Notes: a model not told the origin generated them from the letters alone. A DNA stretch of 64,000 nt from Desmodesmus armatus (GCA_007449985.2 VIIQ02000091.1:310001-374000), one strand, 5' to 3'. Counted from the first letter of the stretch, positions 52,040-62,898 are shown. Made by a program: numbers and translations.

Positions 52040-53981
52040 TCAGGCGTTGCGGCCCGTCAACATGCCCATGAACGCCCTCACTCCTGTCCACAAGCTGCAG
52101 CCCCTTGACCCCCTCACAACAAGGCTGCCCAGGTCTATGTTGAAGGCAGTGCCACCAGCCGGGTTGATTGGGGCTCTGCTGCCCTGTGCTGCACCCTCTC
52201 CATCCCCTGGCTCGTCGGGGTCCAAGCCTGACAGGTCGACAGGCAGGGCATCAAATGCCTCTTGCAGGCCGTGCTGATGCAGCTGCTGTTGTGTTGGCCT
52301 TTGGCCTGTGATAGCTACCTTGGTCAAGGAGGTCAACTGAGTCAAAGGCAACATCCCAGCAGTGTCTGGATGCCACTTGGCAAAGTAGAAACAAGACCTG
52401 ATGTGAGTGATTGTCAGTGTCTTCAGGTGTGTGGCGGTGAGCAGCGGCTGCACATCGCGGACGCCTTTCACCACAAGGTGTTGCAGGCCTACAGGCAATG
52501 TAGACCCAGCTGGAACGCCCTCGCACAGGAGGGGGATCTGGGCAAACATGTCAGTGACACTCTCTGACCCCCGCCAGTGGTCCTCTTCAATTACCAGCGT
52601 GTCCAACCTGGTCAGGTGGGTGAGCTGGAGCGGTGCAAGGCGGGAAGGCTCCTCTGCATGCCTGCAGCTATACTGCCGTGCAACAGTCAGGTGCTTGAGT
52701 GACACCGGCAGAGCTTGCTGCTCTGGCGGTAGTGGGTGCCGGATGTAGAGCTTTGTGAGGGAAACCAGGCTTGACAGGGCGGGGGCCAGGGCTCCTGCTG
52801 GGGGGTTGAAAAGAGGCAGCTCAAGCTCCTGTAGGCTGGTCAGCTGTGGCAGCTCCTTTAACGCAGGTTGCCACAACTCCTTGGCCTGCGTCCCTGCTAA
52901 CGGGTACTCCTCGATACCCAGGGTCAGCTGGGTGATGGTGTGAGACAGCTGCGGTTCTGCAGCTGCTGGCGTGCTGCCTGTCTTGACATGGACCAGGACA
53001 CCTGCAACAGACCGGACAAGCAAGCATTGTTGACATGCGCAAGGCAGCAGCATGCAGTTGGGCAGCACCCCAGCCACAGGCTATCATGGCAGGGCGCTGA
53101 TATCATGCGTCATGGTACCTCGTCCATTCAGTCAGGGCAATGCAAGACTGAGTGGGTTGAGTACAAAAGAGCTGCTGATTATGCAAATAGCTGCTGTGTG
53201 TGCAAAACAGCTGCTGCGATAGTCGCTGGCAACACACTTCAGACCATCAAGGTTGGGAAGTGTCAGCTGAGGTGTCTGCTGTCAGGAAAGCATCCACATG
53301 GAGTGCAGCAAGCTCCACTAGGCTAGTAGCGCAGTTTGTACAGTCCATGCCCAAAGTCCAATGCATGGTGGTATGGCATGCAAGGTCAGCAACAACGACC
53401 AGCAGGCAACCGGATACAATGCATCCCTACTAGTAGAGCTCACCACACAATGTGTAGAAGCCATCCCTGCCATGGCTCCATGGATCATTGTCTAACATGT
53501 TGCACCGGATGCACGCCTTGTGCTGGGAGCAGATGTCAGTCCAGAGGTGAAACATTGCCGGCATGATGGCATACTCTCTCGTGCCATACCGCCGAATGCT
53601 TCTTGCTGACACCCCAGAGAGCCTCAGCTGGCGGATGTGCCCTTGCTGCAGATGCTTGGACACCCAGGCAAGCTGCTGCTTTGCGACCTCGCCTCTGATG
53701 TCGGGCACAAGCTCGAAGCGTGCTGGGCGCCCACTTGTGCTGAGGGTCAGGTCCACACTCAGCGTCCCTACTGCTGCTGCTTCCAGCGCTGTTTGAAGGG
53801 ACTTGCTGACACACAGCAGCCTGGCAAACATAGCTGCGTCAAGAAAACCTGTGGGACTGCTGTTCTGCATGACTAACTGCAGGGCCTGCACGAAATAATC
53901 AAGACTGCTGCTGTCGGTAGGGGCTGCATATGCATCCCCCAAAGGTACGATGCTCAAAGGAGCTGGAGTGGAATACGACAT
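52040..53981 (-). CDS. F-box-like / leucine-rich-repeat protein
   Basis: Two exons, 53444-53981 and 52040-53001 in transcript order, phase 1 junction (GTGAGC donor, TGTTGCAG acceptor), 499 aa. The N-terminal part has an F-box-like stretch (MFARLLCVSKSLQTALEAA, about 50-70). From about residue 200 come irregular leucine-rich repeats: LPQLTSLQELELP, LSSLVSLTKLYIR, LPVSLKHLTV, LTHLTRLDTLVIEE, LPVGLQHLVV, LTQLTSLTKVAITG. Such proteins are commonly substrate adaptors or scaffolds; no substrate can be inferred. If the intron were retained, the first exon would stop at 53430 (183 aa) without repeats. Confidence 0.75.
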
Positions 53982-54719
53982 TGCGGTTGTGGTTGGTTCA
54001 AAAGGTTACACAGCTTACATGATTTCAGAATGCATGGACGTTCGCAAATATCAGCGTCCCTCTGCCCGCAGGTCACTTGAAGGTCGGCGCACCTTCGCGA
54101 CCTCGGAAGTCCAAGGCTGACCCGCCTTCTCACAGGCGTTGCCGTTCCAACGAGAAATTCATTACGATTAAGTGGCTTAAATTGTACAGCCGCCTACAAA
54201 AGTCTTTGACCAGTCTGTGCATGTGTCCTCACGAGACAGTTCATGCACAGGAGTGACAGAGGGCTCCCTCCAGGTGACACAGCAGGGGTTGTGCGACCAG
54301 TCTGTTTGGAGGGAAGTCAGCGAAATCATCCGCAAAGCTACCAACCCACCAGGCATGTGCATGGGCTGAGGGCATTTCTTAGCCAGCAAGCCTTGCACAG
54401 TGTGTGACAACACGCTCAGCTACGCCTTATCGCTGGTGCTGGTGGGCCTATACAGAGTTTTATCAATGCTGGTGTTGGTGCTGTTGTGTTGACGCTCCAA
54501 GGACCCGTCCTGCCACAACGCATTTTGAAGGGTGTGTTGTTGACAGTATTTGTGCTGACCTACTCACAGCAGCAGAGCAGAGCACAGCAGGCCCCGTGTG
54601 GACAACTGGCTGCTGCAGCGTGAGCCACGCAGCAGTACATACATATGTACACTTGAAGGTTCACCAGCTGCATGGCGGCATGTACTTTACAGACAGTGAC
54701 TCCCCGCAACAATAGGAGT
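53982..54719. other. Upstream flank of LRR gene; nothing recognised
   Basis: Presumed promoter of the - strand LRR gene. Imperfect TGCTGGTGCTG words near 54435-54485. Open frames are short and unconvincing. Confidence 0.5.
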
Positions 54720-54735
54720 AAAACTGCTCACCCAG

Positions 54736-55061
54736 CATTAATTCACCTTGCATAGGGATTGCCATTTGTGTGTTACACTTTTTTTCGGAGAGGGGGCAAA
54801 GCCACCAAACAACATTTTGAAAAGGGAGAAAGCAACCAGGGGAAGGCCCCAAACACCGGCCCAGGGAGGGTGCGGTGGGCGCGCTGTTGTGTCAACAACA
54901 GCAAAACGTGCCTTGCAAGAAGCACGGCAGGAGCTAAGCATGCCGTCGCAGTGCGCAAGCCCATGGTTCTGCAGGGCCTGAACCCTGGGTGCATCAGCTT
55001 TGCTGATTAACGCATGGTAATACATTAACATGCTATTAATTCACCTTGCATAGGGATTGCC
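54736..55061. repeat. Insertion-like segment bracketed by about 29-bp direct repeats
   Basis: ATTAATTCACCTTGCATAGG followed by GATTGCCAT occurs at about 54738-54766 and again at about 55033-55061. Between them is about 270 bases whose right part (54881-55030) is the 155-base repeat also found at 58936. Either an insertion with an unusually long flanking duplication or a locally duplicated repeat end. Confidence 0.6.
54881..55030 (+). repeat. 155-bp dispersed repeat, copy 1
   Basis: Nearly identical to 58936-59091: starts GCGCTGTTGTGTCAACAACA, contains CATGCCGTCGCAGTGCGCAA, ends GCATGGTAATACATTAACAT. Only a few differences are seen (GCAGGGCC vs GCAGTGGCC). The two copies flank the DIRS-like segment in direct orientation. 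Confidence 0.85.
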
Positions 55062-55134
55062 ATAATAAAAAAGATGTGTTGAAGGTGTGTTGAAGGCCTG
55101 GTGAGCTACTAAGTGCACCAAGGCACCATAACAA

Positions 55135-55154
55135 GCATGCATGCATGCATGCAG
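55135..55154. repeat. (ATGC)n microsatellite
   Basis: Five uninterrupted ATGC units. Self-complementary simple repeat. Confidence 0.9.
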
Positions 55155-55636
55155 GTCAGCCGGGACAGCATACACGGCATATGCAGCACTTCGGGAGTGC
55201 CCATGAGTAACTCCCCAGCCACCCAGCGAAAGGGAGAGAGTGTGACCCTAGCGTCATGCAAGCATCATACAAACAGAGGCAGACTCTTACAGCCACAACT
55301 GTGGGCATGCAACTGTAAAATCACCAACCACCAGAAAGGGGTCACCGCGTCAGACATGACGCTGAAGTTGGCAGCTTGGCCACTGAGAGGGCACTGCTGC
55401 GGCCGGCAGCTCTGCCATTGTTTGCATTGCATGTACTCCAAAGCAGAAGTGAGGTGTTGTCCCCAAAGCATGTCCAAACCAAGAAAACTGGCAGGCCACA
55501 TGACACCAGGCAGCTAGTGGGGCCTGCAAGGAGCCACCGTAGCATACCGCCCCCAACAGCGGGGACAGCAAAAACTGTGTCAAGGGATGGGACATCGTCA
55601 CCAAGTGGCTAGCACATGCGCGGGTGACCGTAAGGA

Positions 55637-56234
55637 CGATGTCAAGGCTGTTGTCGCCAGCACACCGCAACGCGTGCCAGAGGCGCGCTGCCATAGCTGC
55701 TGCCTTAGCCGAATGGCCGCATCACTACAGCAAAGCAAACGGCGGCTAGCCGAAACACGAACGGCCGCTGCAAAGGAGCGGGCGCAGACCCAAGTCCGGA
55801 GGGAATGTCAAGGCTGCTTTCGCCAGCACACCGCAACGTGAGTCAGAGGCGCGCTGCCATAGCCGCTGCCTGTGCCAAATGGCCGCATCACTCAAGCAAC
55901 CGACGGCTAGCCGAAACATGCATGGCCGCTGCACATGAGCGGGCAAACCCAAGAAGGAACAGATATCAGCCTGAGGTTGCTGTCTGCACACCGCAACGCG
56001 GGCCATAGGCGCGCTGCCATAGTTGCCGCCTGAGCCACATCGGCCGCATCACTCAGCAGACGACAGCTAGTCTAATCACGTTTTGTTGCCGCAGCAAAGG
56101 AGCGGGCGGCAACCCAAAAGAGGGACAGGACGGCACGGCTGCTGTTGCAAGCACACGCGCCCGGGGCGGTGGCATGGCTGCTGCCTGAGCGGCATTAGCC
56201 GCAACACTCCAGCAAGAGACAGCTAGCAGGGGCA
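55637..56234. repeat. Tandem array of about 160-bp units (about 3.7 copies)
   Basis: Units start near 55637, 55802, 55961 and 56128 (last partial). Each contains CAGCACACCGCAACG-like, GGCGCGCTGCCATAG, ATGGCCGCATCACT and GGAGCGGGC-like blocks, about 75-85% alike by eye. The array lies immediately 3' of the DIRS-type reverse transcriptase ORF (which reads on the - strand), so it may be part of that element. Confidence 0.8.
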
Positions 56235-56371
56235 AACGGTTGCATCACTGCTACAAGCCAAAGCCACCGTGCTCAATCCTGATAGCCATAATCCGCCAAT
56301 GCTGGCTGGGCAGGTGGGCCTGCCCAGAAGGGCCTGCAATGAAAGTGGCATTTGGCAGGGACATGCTGTCT

Positions 56372-58378
56372 TTAGCCATCAACATCAACTCGTGAAACCA
56401 CGGGCTGAGCAGGAAAACAAGGAACCACCACAGTAACAGTAGCACGGTCCTCCCGCACCTTCTGAGCTAGCTGCAGCAAGACACTGCTGCTGAAGGGCGG
56501 GCAGGCGTAGGCATTGTGCCCATGCCAAGGTTGCAGGAATGCATTCGCGCCAGAGCTGCCTGGGCAGCGGTGCATGCTGAAGAACAGCGGCAGCTGTGTG
56601 TTACTGTCAGCAGCAAACAGGTCTAGGGTGTGAGGGCCCCACAGGGTGTTGAGGGCGCAAAAGATGCGCGGGTGCAACTGGAAATCCCCATGGTCCACAA
56701 AGCGGGACGGGGCGTCAGCCAGATTGGACTCAGAGGAGACCCGGACAACCTGAAGGTGCACATGCAGGCTGTCCAGCACCGCCCACAGCAGACGATACTC
56801 AGCCATAAGTGCTGCTGAACGCGAGGCAAACCTACCCAAAACACTCTGCGTAACGGTATTGTCTTCAAACAATCGCACAACCCTGTCTCGTACCAGTGGC
56901 GCGTAGGACAGCAAGGCATAGCGCACAGCGCGCATTTCCTTCTGGTTGATGTGCATACATTGTTCCTCGACAGACCAACGACCAGAAGCTACTGAATCAG
57001 GGCTTTCAGCAAGGTCGGGAATCACAGCGCCCCAGCCCAGGTCAGAAGCATCTACAAACAAGTCGATGGCAGCAGGCCTCAACCTGATAGGAGAGACTAA
57101 GTGCTGCTCAGGGATCTGACACCACCACTCAAGGTCCCTGAAAGACTGCCGGGAGAGGCGCACATCGCCGCCCCAACCCTTGACACTGCTGCAATCATCG
57201 TACAGAGCCCGCAATAACAAATTGGCAGGCATGACAGCCAACCGAACAGACTGAGCATAACCACAGAAAGACGCCAGGTCGCGCTTGGGCACCAAGCGCT
57301 TGTTCAGCTTGGCTGAAACAATGAGGCCCTTGGCCAGGCGAGCCAGCCTGGCCACTTTGGCAGGGGGGACGGCAAAGGTGCCAGCCGCCAGGTCGACAGT
57401 GAGCCCTAGGTGCTCCAACTGCTGACACGGCTGCCAAACTGACTTCTTCGGGTGCGGTGTGAAACCAAGCCAGTACATCAGGGACAGGATCCACTGAGCA
57501 CCAGCAGCCGCACTCTCAGGGTCAGGGAACAAGAAAAGAAAATCGTCCAAGTATGGCAGCACACGACACCCTGTACGTGCCAAGCCTCCAGAGGGGGAGG
57601 GGTACATGCAGCCAGGGGGAACCGGGGTGTGGAAAGGAGCGCGCAGGTGGGCAACAAAGGGGCGCGTAACCTTGGTGAAATAATAGGGAGAATTGTTCCA
57701 GCCAAAGGGGAGGCAATTGATCCTGTAATAGCAACTAGCAAACTCAAAAAAGTAGTCACGCGCAGAAGGGTGCAAAGGCACCTGGTAGAAAGCGTCCTGC
57801 ATGTCCGCTTTCACCGCCCAAGCATTGGCAAGGTCGTAGCGCTGCAACATACGCAGCGTCTCAAAACGGCACTTGTGAGCAACATTAAACTTGTTGCTGT
57901 GCTTCAGGTTGACAACTACCCGCCAGGTCTCCCCTTTAGGCACGCAAAAGGCATTAGAACAGTGGTCAGGCCGGGCGTCCAACTGTGTTAACACCCCAAG
58001 CTTCACAAAACGAGGAGCCTCTGTGTGCAACCACCACTGCCGCTGAGAATGAGTAGACGGCAGGGGTTTCTTGTAGAAGGGGGGTGGGGGACGGCCCCCC
58101 CGCCACTCCACAGGCACACCATGCTGCAACCAAGAAACGACTGTGGGGGAGGCCCCGATGGCGCGCCAATGACTGGCGCACCGACCCAAGCGCTGGGGCA
58201 AGGGTGTATCACAAGGAAAGGGGTGGGAGGGGGGGACCACCATCGCCACAAAAGAGAGAGGAACACAGGAGACACAGCACACTACAATGTGTGCCCACCC
58301 TAGGTTGCATGCAAGAAGCCACCAGGGTGTACAGACAGGAAGCCAAAGGCTGGCACTTACGTGGGGGCCTAGACCCAC
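56372..58378 (-). mobile_element. DIRS-type retrotransposon reverse transcriptase/RNase H ORF
   Basis: Open frame of 668 codons. RT motifs: KADMQDAFYQVPLHP (palm Asp), CLPFGWNNSPYYFTKV, and VLPYLDDFLFLF with the catalytic YLDD pair; then HLGLTVD. RNase H: LFVDASDLGWGAVI, HINQKEMRAVRYALL, LFEDNT, and the ESNLADAPSR end. The following LDLFAADSNTQLPLFFS-type extension is typical of DIRS/PAT-group elements (tyrosine-recombinase retrotransposons), which occur in green algae. All catalytic residues look intact. No recombinase or methyltransferase frame was found in the flanks, so the copy appears incomplete. The listed 5' edge is a GTG in an open frame, not a demonstrated start; a GTAAGT lies at its beginning. 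Confidence 0.88.
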
Positions 58379-58402
58379 TCCTGCCTGATGAGGCTCCTTT
58401 GC

Positions 58403-58744
58403 TTAGGGCCTGCCGGCCCCAGCGCTGCTGCTGGAGCCCTCATCGCCGCTGTACAGGGCGTTTGCTGTCACCAGGCACGTGGTCAGCAGAAGATTGCTGT
58501 CTGCACCCTCCAGCAGCTCCTCGGGGTCTGCTGGCAGCTTCTCCCAGCCAAAGAGGGGCAGAACCACCCACTCTGCTGCTGGTTTGATCATCTGCCAAAC
58601 CATGCCCAGGTACTCTGGCTGCTGCTGGATATCTCCAGCAGGTGACTGCAGGCTTAAGTGCTGATTGATTAGCTGGCCTAGCTGCCAGGTCAGATGGGAT
58701 GGCTCTCCTTGTGCCTGAAGCATTGCTACTGCTGATCTGGCCAC
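58403..58744 (-). pseudogene. Possible gag-like fragment upstream of the DIRS RT
   Basis: 113-codon open frame ending 25 bases before the RT frame, same strand. Contains a helical Gln/Leu-rich stretch and an acidic/Ser tail (GDEGSSSSAG). Order and spacing suit the end of a DIRS gag-like ORF1. No motif proves this, and upstream sequence is cut by the 155-bp repeat zone. Confidence 0.35.
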
Positions 58745-58935
58745 ACCACGAGCTGCCCTGCAGGCCTGCTTCCCGATCAGCTGTTCCGATGTTGACTCTC
58801 TGTGTTCAAAAGAGCGGAGTGCGGTGCAGCTCCGAAACTGGCTCTGGCACTGTGAGTGCCAAGAATGGGGTTGTTGAGATCGAGCCGGAGGCTAGAGTGT
58901 GTAACACTACAAAACGCTACCGAAATAGCGAGTCG

Positions 58936-59091
58936 CGCTGTTGTGTCAACAACAGCAAAACGTGCCTTGCAAGAAGCACGGCAGGAGCTAAGCATGCCGT
59001 CGCAGTGCGCAAGCCCATGGTTCTGCAGTGGCCTGAACCCTGGGTGCATCAGCTTTGCTGATTAACGCATGGTAATACATTAACATGCTAA
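58936..59091 (+). repeat. 155-bp dispersed repeat, copy 2
   Basis: Direct-orientation partner of 54881-55030, about 4.05 kb away. High identity suggests recent spread or duplication of a mobile unit. Frames through it are open but encode nothing recognised. Confidence 0.85.
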
Positions 59092-59100
59092 TAATGCAGT

Positions 59101-59829
59101 GCAAGAGTTCCATTGCTGAGGTGCTAAGCAGCAAGCAGGACACAATGGTCCAAAGGTTCCACGCCAGCCTGACACACGCTGTGCCAAGCAAGCTACACCA
59201 TACCACCGGCTGCTGCCACACCAGGTTGTCGACAATATGCACCCAGCAATCATTGCTCCATAGTATGGAGCAGCAGCACGATTGCACAGGCTGTGCCGAG
59301 TGCTGGCTTTCCCGCACTGCAGCGCGCATTCACCAACCAAAGGAGACACCCGTTCAGCAGTGCCCGGTTTTCCTACCCCAAAATGACAGACATGCGCACA
59401 CGCTGTGTGTGGCACTGTGGCGCACGCTGCACACGTGTGGTGCACCACACAAAAGCCCCACCCCACCAACAAGCCGCAACTGCTGTGTTCCAGATGCGCT
59501 ACGTACACCGACATCCCCAAGCAGGAAAGATCACTTCAATTCCATTGCAAGCCTCAAGTTGGTGGCAGCCGCACCACTGTGTCAAAACCTGAACGTTCCA
59601 ACCAGTGGTCAAAACCCCCCGCACCTCGACCCACCCATGGCACACAGTTTTCAGGCCGGCAATTCAGAGCAGACACCCAACAAATACTTTGCACGCCGTT
59701 CCTGGTTGTACTACAACATTTTAGAATCACTGGTACTGCTGCAGTGGCACGGAACTGGCAGTACATGGAACTGTACTACACACTGTGCGGTACTGTACGG
59801 TACTGCACACTGTACGGTACAATAACATC
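59101..59829. other. Intergenic 3' flank of the Cys-containing gene
   Basis: No gene supported. Contains a GTACGGTAC/GTACTG-rich microsatellite-like run at 59760-59822. Open frames here have no family resemblance. Confidence 0.5.
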
Positions 59830-62351
59830 TCATGCACGTGGGCAAACTCCATCTGTGCACTTAATGGCCTGCTTCAGTTTGTTTTCCTCGTAAGCCCTGT
59901 CAAAGCAGCTGGGGTCGCTGCAGGCCTCCAGTTTGGGCATTTTGAAGGTACTGATTGTCCTGAGCTCGATATGACCTGGAGAGGCACGGGCCCGGGTGAG
60001 CTTGCCACTCCTTGCATCATCACATTTGGCTTCTGATGTCGCCATGATGGTATCAGAGTACCACTTGCCCTCCTGCGGAGATGAGCAGCAGCAGCCGCAA
60101 CAGCAGCAGCAACAACAACAGCAGCACAGTGCGATATCGACTTGTCCCTGTACTGAACAGAGTCTCACAGCGTTGCTGGGTGGCCCCTGATGTGGCCATG
60201 ACGGTGGTCCGAGTACCACTGACCCTCCTGTGGAGACAAGCAGCCACAGCAGCAGCAGCAGCAGCATTGTGTGATTTTCACCTGCTCCCAGTACTAAACA
60301 GAGTCACACAGCGTTACATGGTGGCCCCAAATGTGGCCATGACGGTGTCCCTGTACCACTGGCCCTCCTCAGGTCCATGGTGGACACTAGCAACAGCGGC
60401 GGCAGCAGCAGCAGCAGTGGCTGGCAGCAGCAGCAGCAGCAATGGCAGCAGCAATGGCAGCAGCAGCAATGGCAGCAGCAACAGCAGCGGCAGCATGATA
60501 GTGACATATGGTGCACATGCAGCAGGAGAGTGTGTCTACGGGTAACATTTTGGGCACGTTGCTGATACACGTAGCAAGGGGAGGGGGCCTCCGTGTTACA
60601 TTTCATTCCGGGGGTCCCTTTGACCGGGGCTTGTGAGCAGATGACAATGAGGGCGATGTGACAGGACGAACACTGGCAGCGCCAGCATGGATACTGGCAG
60701 CTCCCATTGGGACTCACACAGTGACAGTAAGCCAGGAATGCCGTGTGTCTCAGCACTCGCTGCGCAGGCAACTCTGCATGGAGATGGCAGTATGACTGCT
60801 AGTGCTACTACAGTACAGTACAGAAAACAGGGACAGGGTCCCAACCTCGGCGCTAGCCAGCAATCCCTGGGCTCATGAGAGTGCCCAGAGAGCCTACTTG
60901 CGTACCGCAGTTTCTCAGGTCAGGTGTGAGGTACTACTACCATGCTGAGTATCACCCGCCGTATCACTGCTAGGAATATTGATAGTATCACAATGACACT
61001 CACCGTTGATGGGCAGGGGTTCAAATCCCATGCGAGTTTGGTCCGGGCGCTGGGCACCTCCTGGTAAACAGGGCGGTGTGCCGCCCTTCGCTGGTGTGAG
61101 GCTTGACCTTAAGCTTGGGGCCCCGGCAGCTTCGGCTGCTGTGCGTGTGGCCAGACGGGGTGTGCACCCCCTTGTTATCACCAACAAAAAAAGGGAAAAA
61201 CCCACCTACTCACCGTCGCTGGGCAGCCACTTCCACGGCTGCAGTAGCCGCAGATGTAGCAGCGCTTCTCCTTGGCCCTCACTGCCCTTGCATCCTCACT
61301 TCCGGGCCCAGCTGGCAGCTCCAGTTCGCACCGCACAAGCGGACTAGCTGAGCCTTCAAAGGTTCCTGGCATGAGCTTATGCTGTGCGCAATCCCTCTTA
61401 TCTGAACCATCTGGCTTCTGAAGCACCTTGTGAACCATCCGGACGATGAATCTGTTGGTGCATGCCATGGATAGGAATATTCTTGCTATGTTGTAGTTGG
61501 CTGACAGGGTTTTCTTGTCGGATCCGTCAGGGTGGGGGTCCATGTTGGGTTTCTCAATGTTGTTTTCTTTGAAGGGCACGCCGTCAAAGGTACGGCAACC
61601 TGCGGCAGCACAGGTGTATTCAACATTAAAAAAACACAGTAAACTGTAACATCACACCATGATAGGGTGTCTTCTTGTCGTGCTACATTGCCGCACAGGG
61701 TGCTGGTGTGCTGTGGTCAGTTGTGTTCAAGTGTCACTCCTGTCGTACATCTGCAGAGCCGCTTGCCCTTAGTCCGCTGCTCTCCCCTTTAGCTGTTGGG
61801 AGTGTGCACGAACAGTGGCTCTTTGCGTCACTGCATGCTACATACGGAGCATACATAACGGCTGCCTACTACTCCAGCCTGTGGTTTGGGTGCGTGTGCA
61901 AGCCTCTCATGAGCATGCAATTCATGTGGGGTGACCACACTGGTAGTCAATGCACCTACTTTTAGGGTAGCCTGCAGCACATGGCACCATTGCGTCCTCT
62001 CCATGTCCTGTGCACTGCCCCGTTGCATCTTGGACCCATGCACACTTTTTTACGCTCCTGCTCTTGACCTCCCTGTTGCTGACGGAAGCCTTCATGCAGT
62101 AGTCTATAGCTCACTGGTCTGCTGTGGCCAAACAGACCAGCCAGCATGTAAATTACGTCCACGAAATACGCTTGCACGGTACTCACATGTACCCATTCCG
62201 CCCTCTGCGATGTTGTCCGATGGCGCGAAAACGATTTTGCCCTCGGATACTGGCATGAACTGGCACTTCTGCTGCTTGAAGGTGGGCTGGTCACACATAG
62301 CAACCACAGACTGGCGCCAGGCTTTTTCATCACCTGCTGTGGACTGCGCGC
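59830..62351 (-). CDS. Unrecognised Cys-containing protein, 5'-incomplete (last three exons)
   Basis: Exons in transcript order 62187-62351, 61214-61599, 59830-60072; phases 1 then 0 close, about 264 aa of C-terminal sequence. Features: SVVAMCDQPTFKQQKCQFMP, a repeated KPDGSDK/PDGSDKK motif (twice, about 40 residues apart), CYICGYCSRGSGCP resembling a disulfide or metal knuckle, EGKWYSDTIMAT at the final junction, and the end CSDPSCFDRAYEENK then CTDGVCPRA. Cys pairs (C-x5-C, C-x4-C) suggest an extracellular or lumenal protein. I do not recognise the family. The upstream exon(s) with start codon are not found before the LTR at 62479 and may lie beyond or be disrupted by the retroelement. Confidence 0.65.
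60152..60400 (-). pseudogene. Two tandem relic copies of the start of the last exon of the Cys-containing gene
   Basis: The last exon begins (minus strand, from 60072) GAGGGCAAGTGGTACTCTGA. Copies begin at 60227 (GAGGGTCAGTGGTACTCGGA) and 60367 (GAGGGCCAGTGGTACAGGGA), each preceded by an AG acceptor and followed by the DTVMAT-like segment and a shared extra segment, CGCTGTGAGACTCTGTT, then a CAG/CTG microsatellite. The 60227 copy has a 1-base insertion breaking frame; the 60367 copy hits TAA (or a GTAACG donor) after GAT-M. Unit spacing is 140 bases. Confidence 0.8.
61009..61207 (+). mobile_element. SINE-like element with tRNA B-box-like sequence and A-rich tail
   Basis: Begins ATGGGCAGGGGTTCAAATCC; GGTTCAAATCC resembles a pol III B box (GGTTCGANTCC). 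The 3' half, CGGCTGCTGTGCGTGTGGCC through CACCCCCTTGTTATCACC then AACAAAAAAAGGGAAAAA, matches the truncated copy at 22645-22710. It is bracketed by near-identical ACTCACCGTTG (60998) and ACTCACCGTCG (61208); the latter overlaps the splice donor of the 61214 exon, so the element inserted at the exon edge and duplicated the donor region. No upstream A box, so the tRNA-like head is incomplete. Confidence 0.65.
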
Positions 62352-62478
62352 CTGCATGGCAGTAAGCAATGTCAGGAAGGGAGCTACGTGTCAGCTGAAT
62401 TTGCAGGCGTTCCACTAAGGTGTGTCAAGGACCGCTTGCTCATAGGCAAGACTGGGAAAGAGCTGGTGAGCAGGGGTG

Positions 62479-62897
62479 TGTTATGACCCATAACCCCTTG
62501 CCAGCCGATTAGTAATTGTCCTTGTTCGTTTATCAATCGTTTCATATCGTTTACGGAAGTATGGACATGCCATGAATATGGCTGGCCATGAACATCATGC
62601 TCATGAACATCCTCTTTTATGGATTTCGACTATCAGTTACAAAGATCGTTTCCCATCGACTTATACAGAACTACCTTGTCCTTTGATCCACAGTTAGCTG
62701 TGTAGAGAATCCCCAACGACTCTAAGGTTCTCACATGGCAGACTCCTGGAAACCGTTGGTCCTGTCACTACTTCCGTAGGAGACATGGTAGTATTCCAGG
62801 GGGCTGTGGTAGGTAGGCGATGAGCATACATATACCGGCTCGTCTCAAGGACACGTATCTTACTACTTCCCCTCTCTCTTGAGGGACCCACATAACA
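62479..62897 (+). mobile_element. 5' LTR of an LTR retrotransposon (419 bp)
   Basis: Starts TGTTATG and ends CATAACA, perfect 7-base terminal inverted repeats with the canonical TG...CA ends. It is followed after one base by a TGG-starting primer-binding-site candidate and then a gag-like ORF. The 3' LTR would lie outside the window, so LTR identity cannot be measured. Confidence 0.8.
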
Positions 62898-62898
62898 T

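Noticed and set aside
54748..55010. Overlapping open frames across the first 155-bp repeat
   Set aside because: Several frames are open in both copies, none preferred, no motif. Treated as repeat only.
60046..60058. TGGTATCAGAGT resembling a plant initiator-tRNA primer-binding site
   Set aside because: It is the reverse complement of the exon coding for WYSDTI and has no LTR beside it.
61009..61040. Possible tRNA gene (GGTTCAAATCC arm)
   Set aside because: No matching acceptor stem, D arm or A box; better explained as the head of a SINE-like element.
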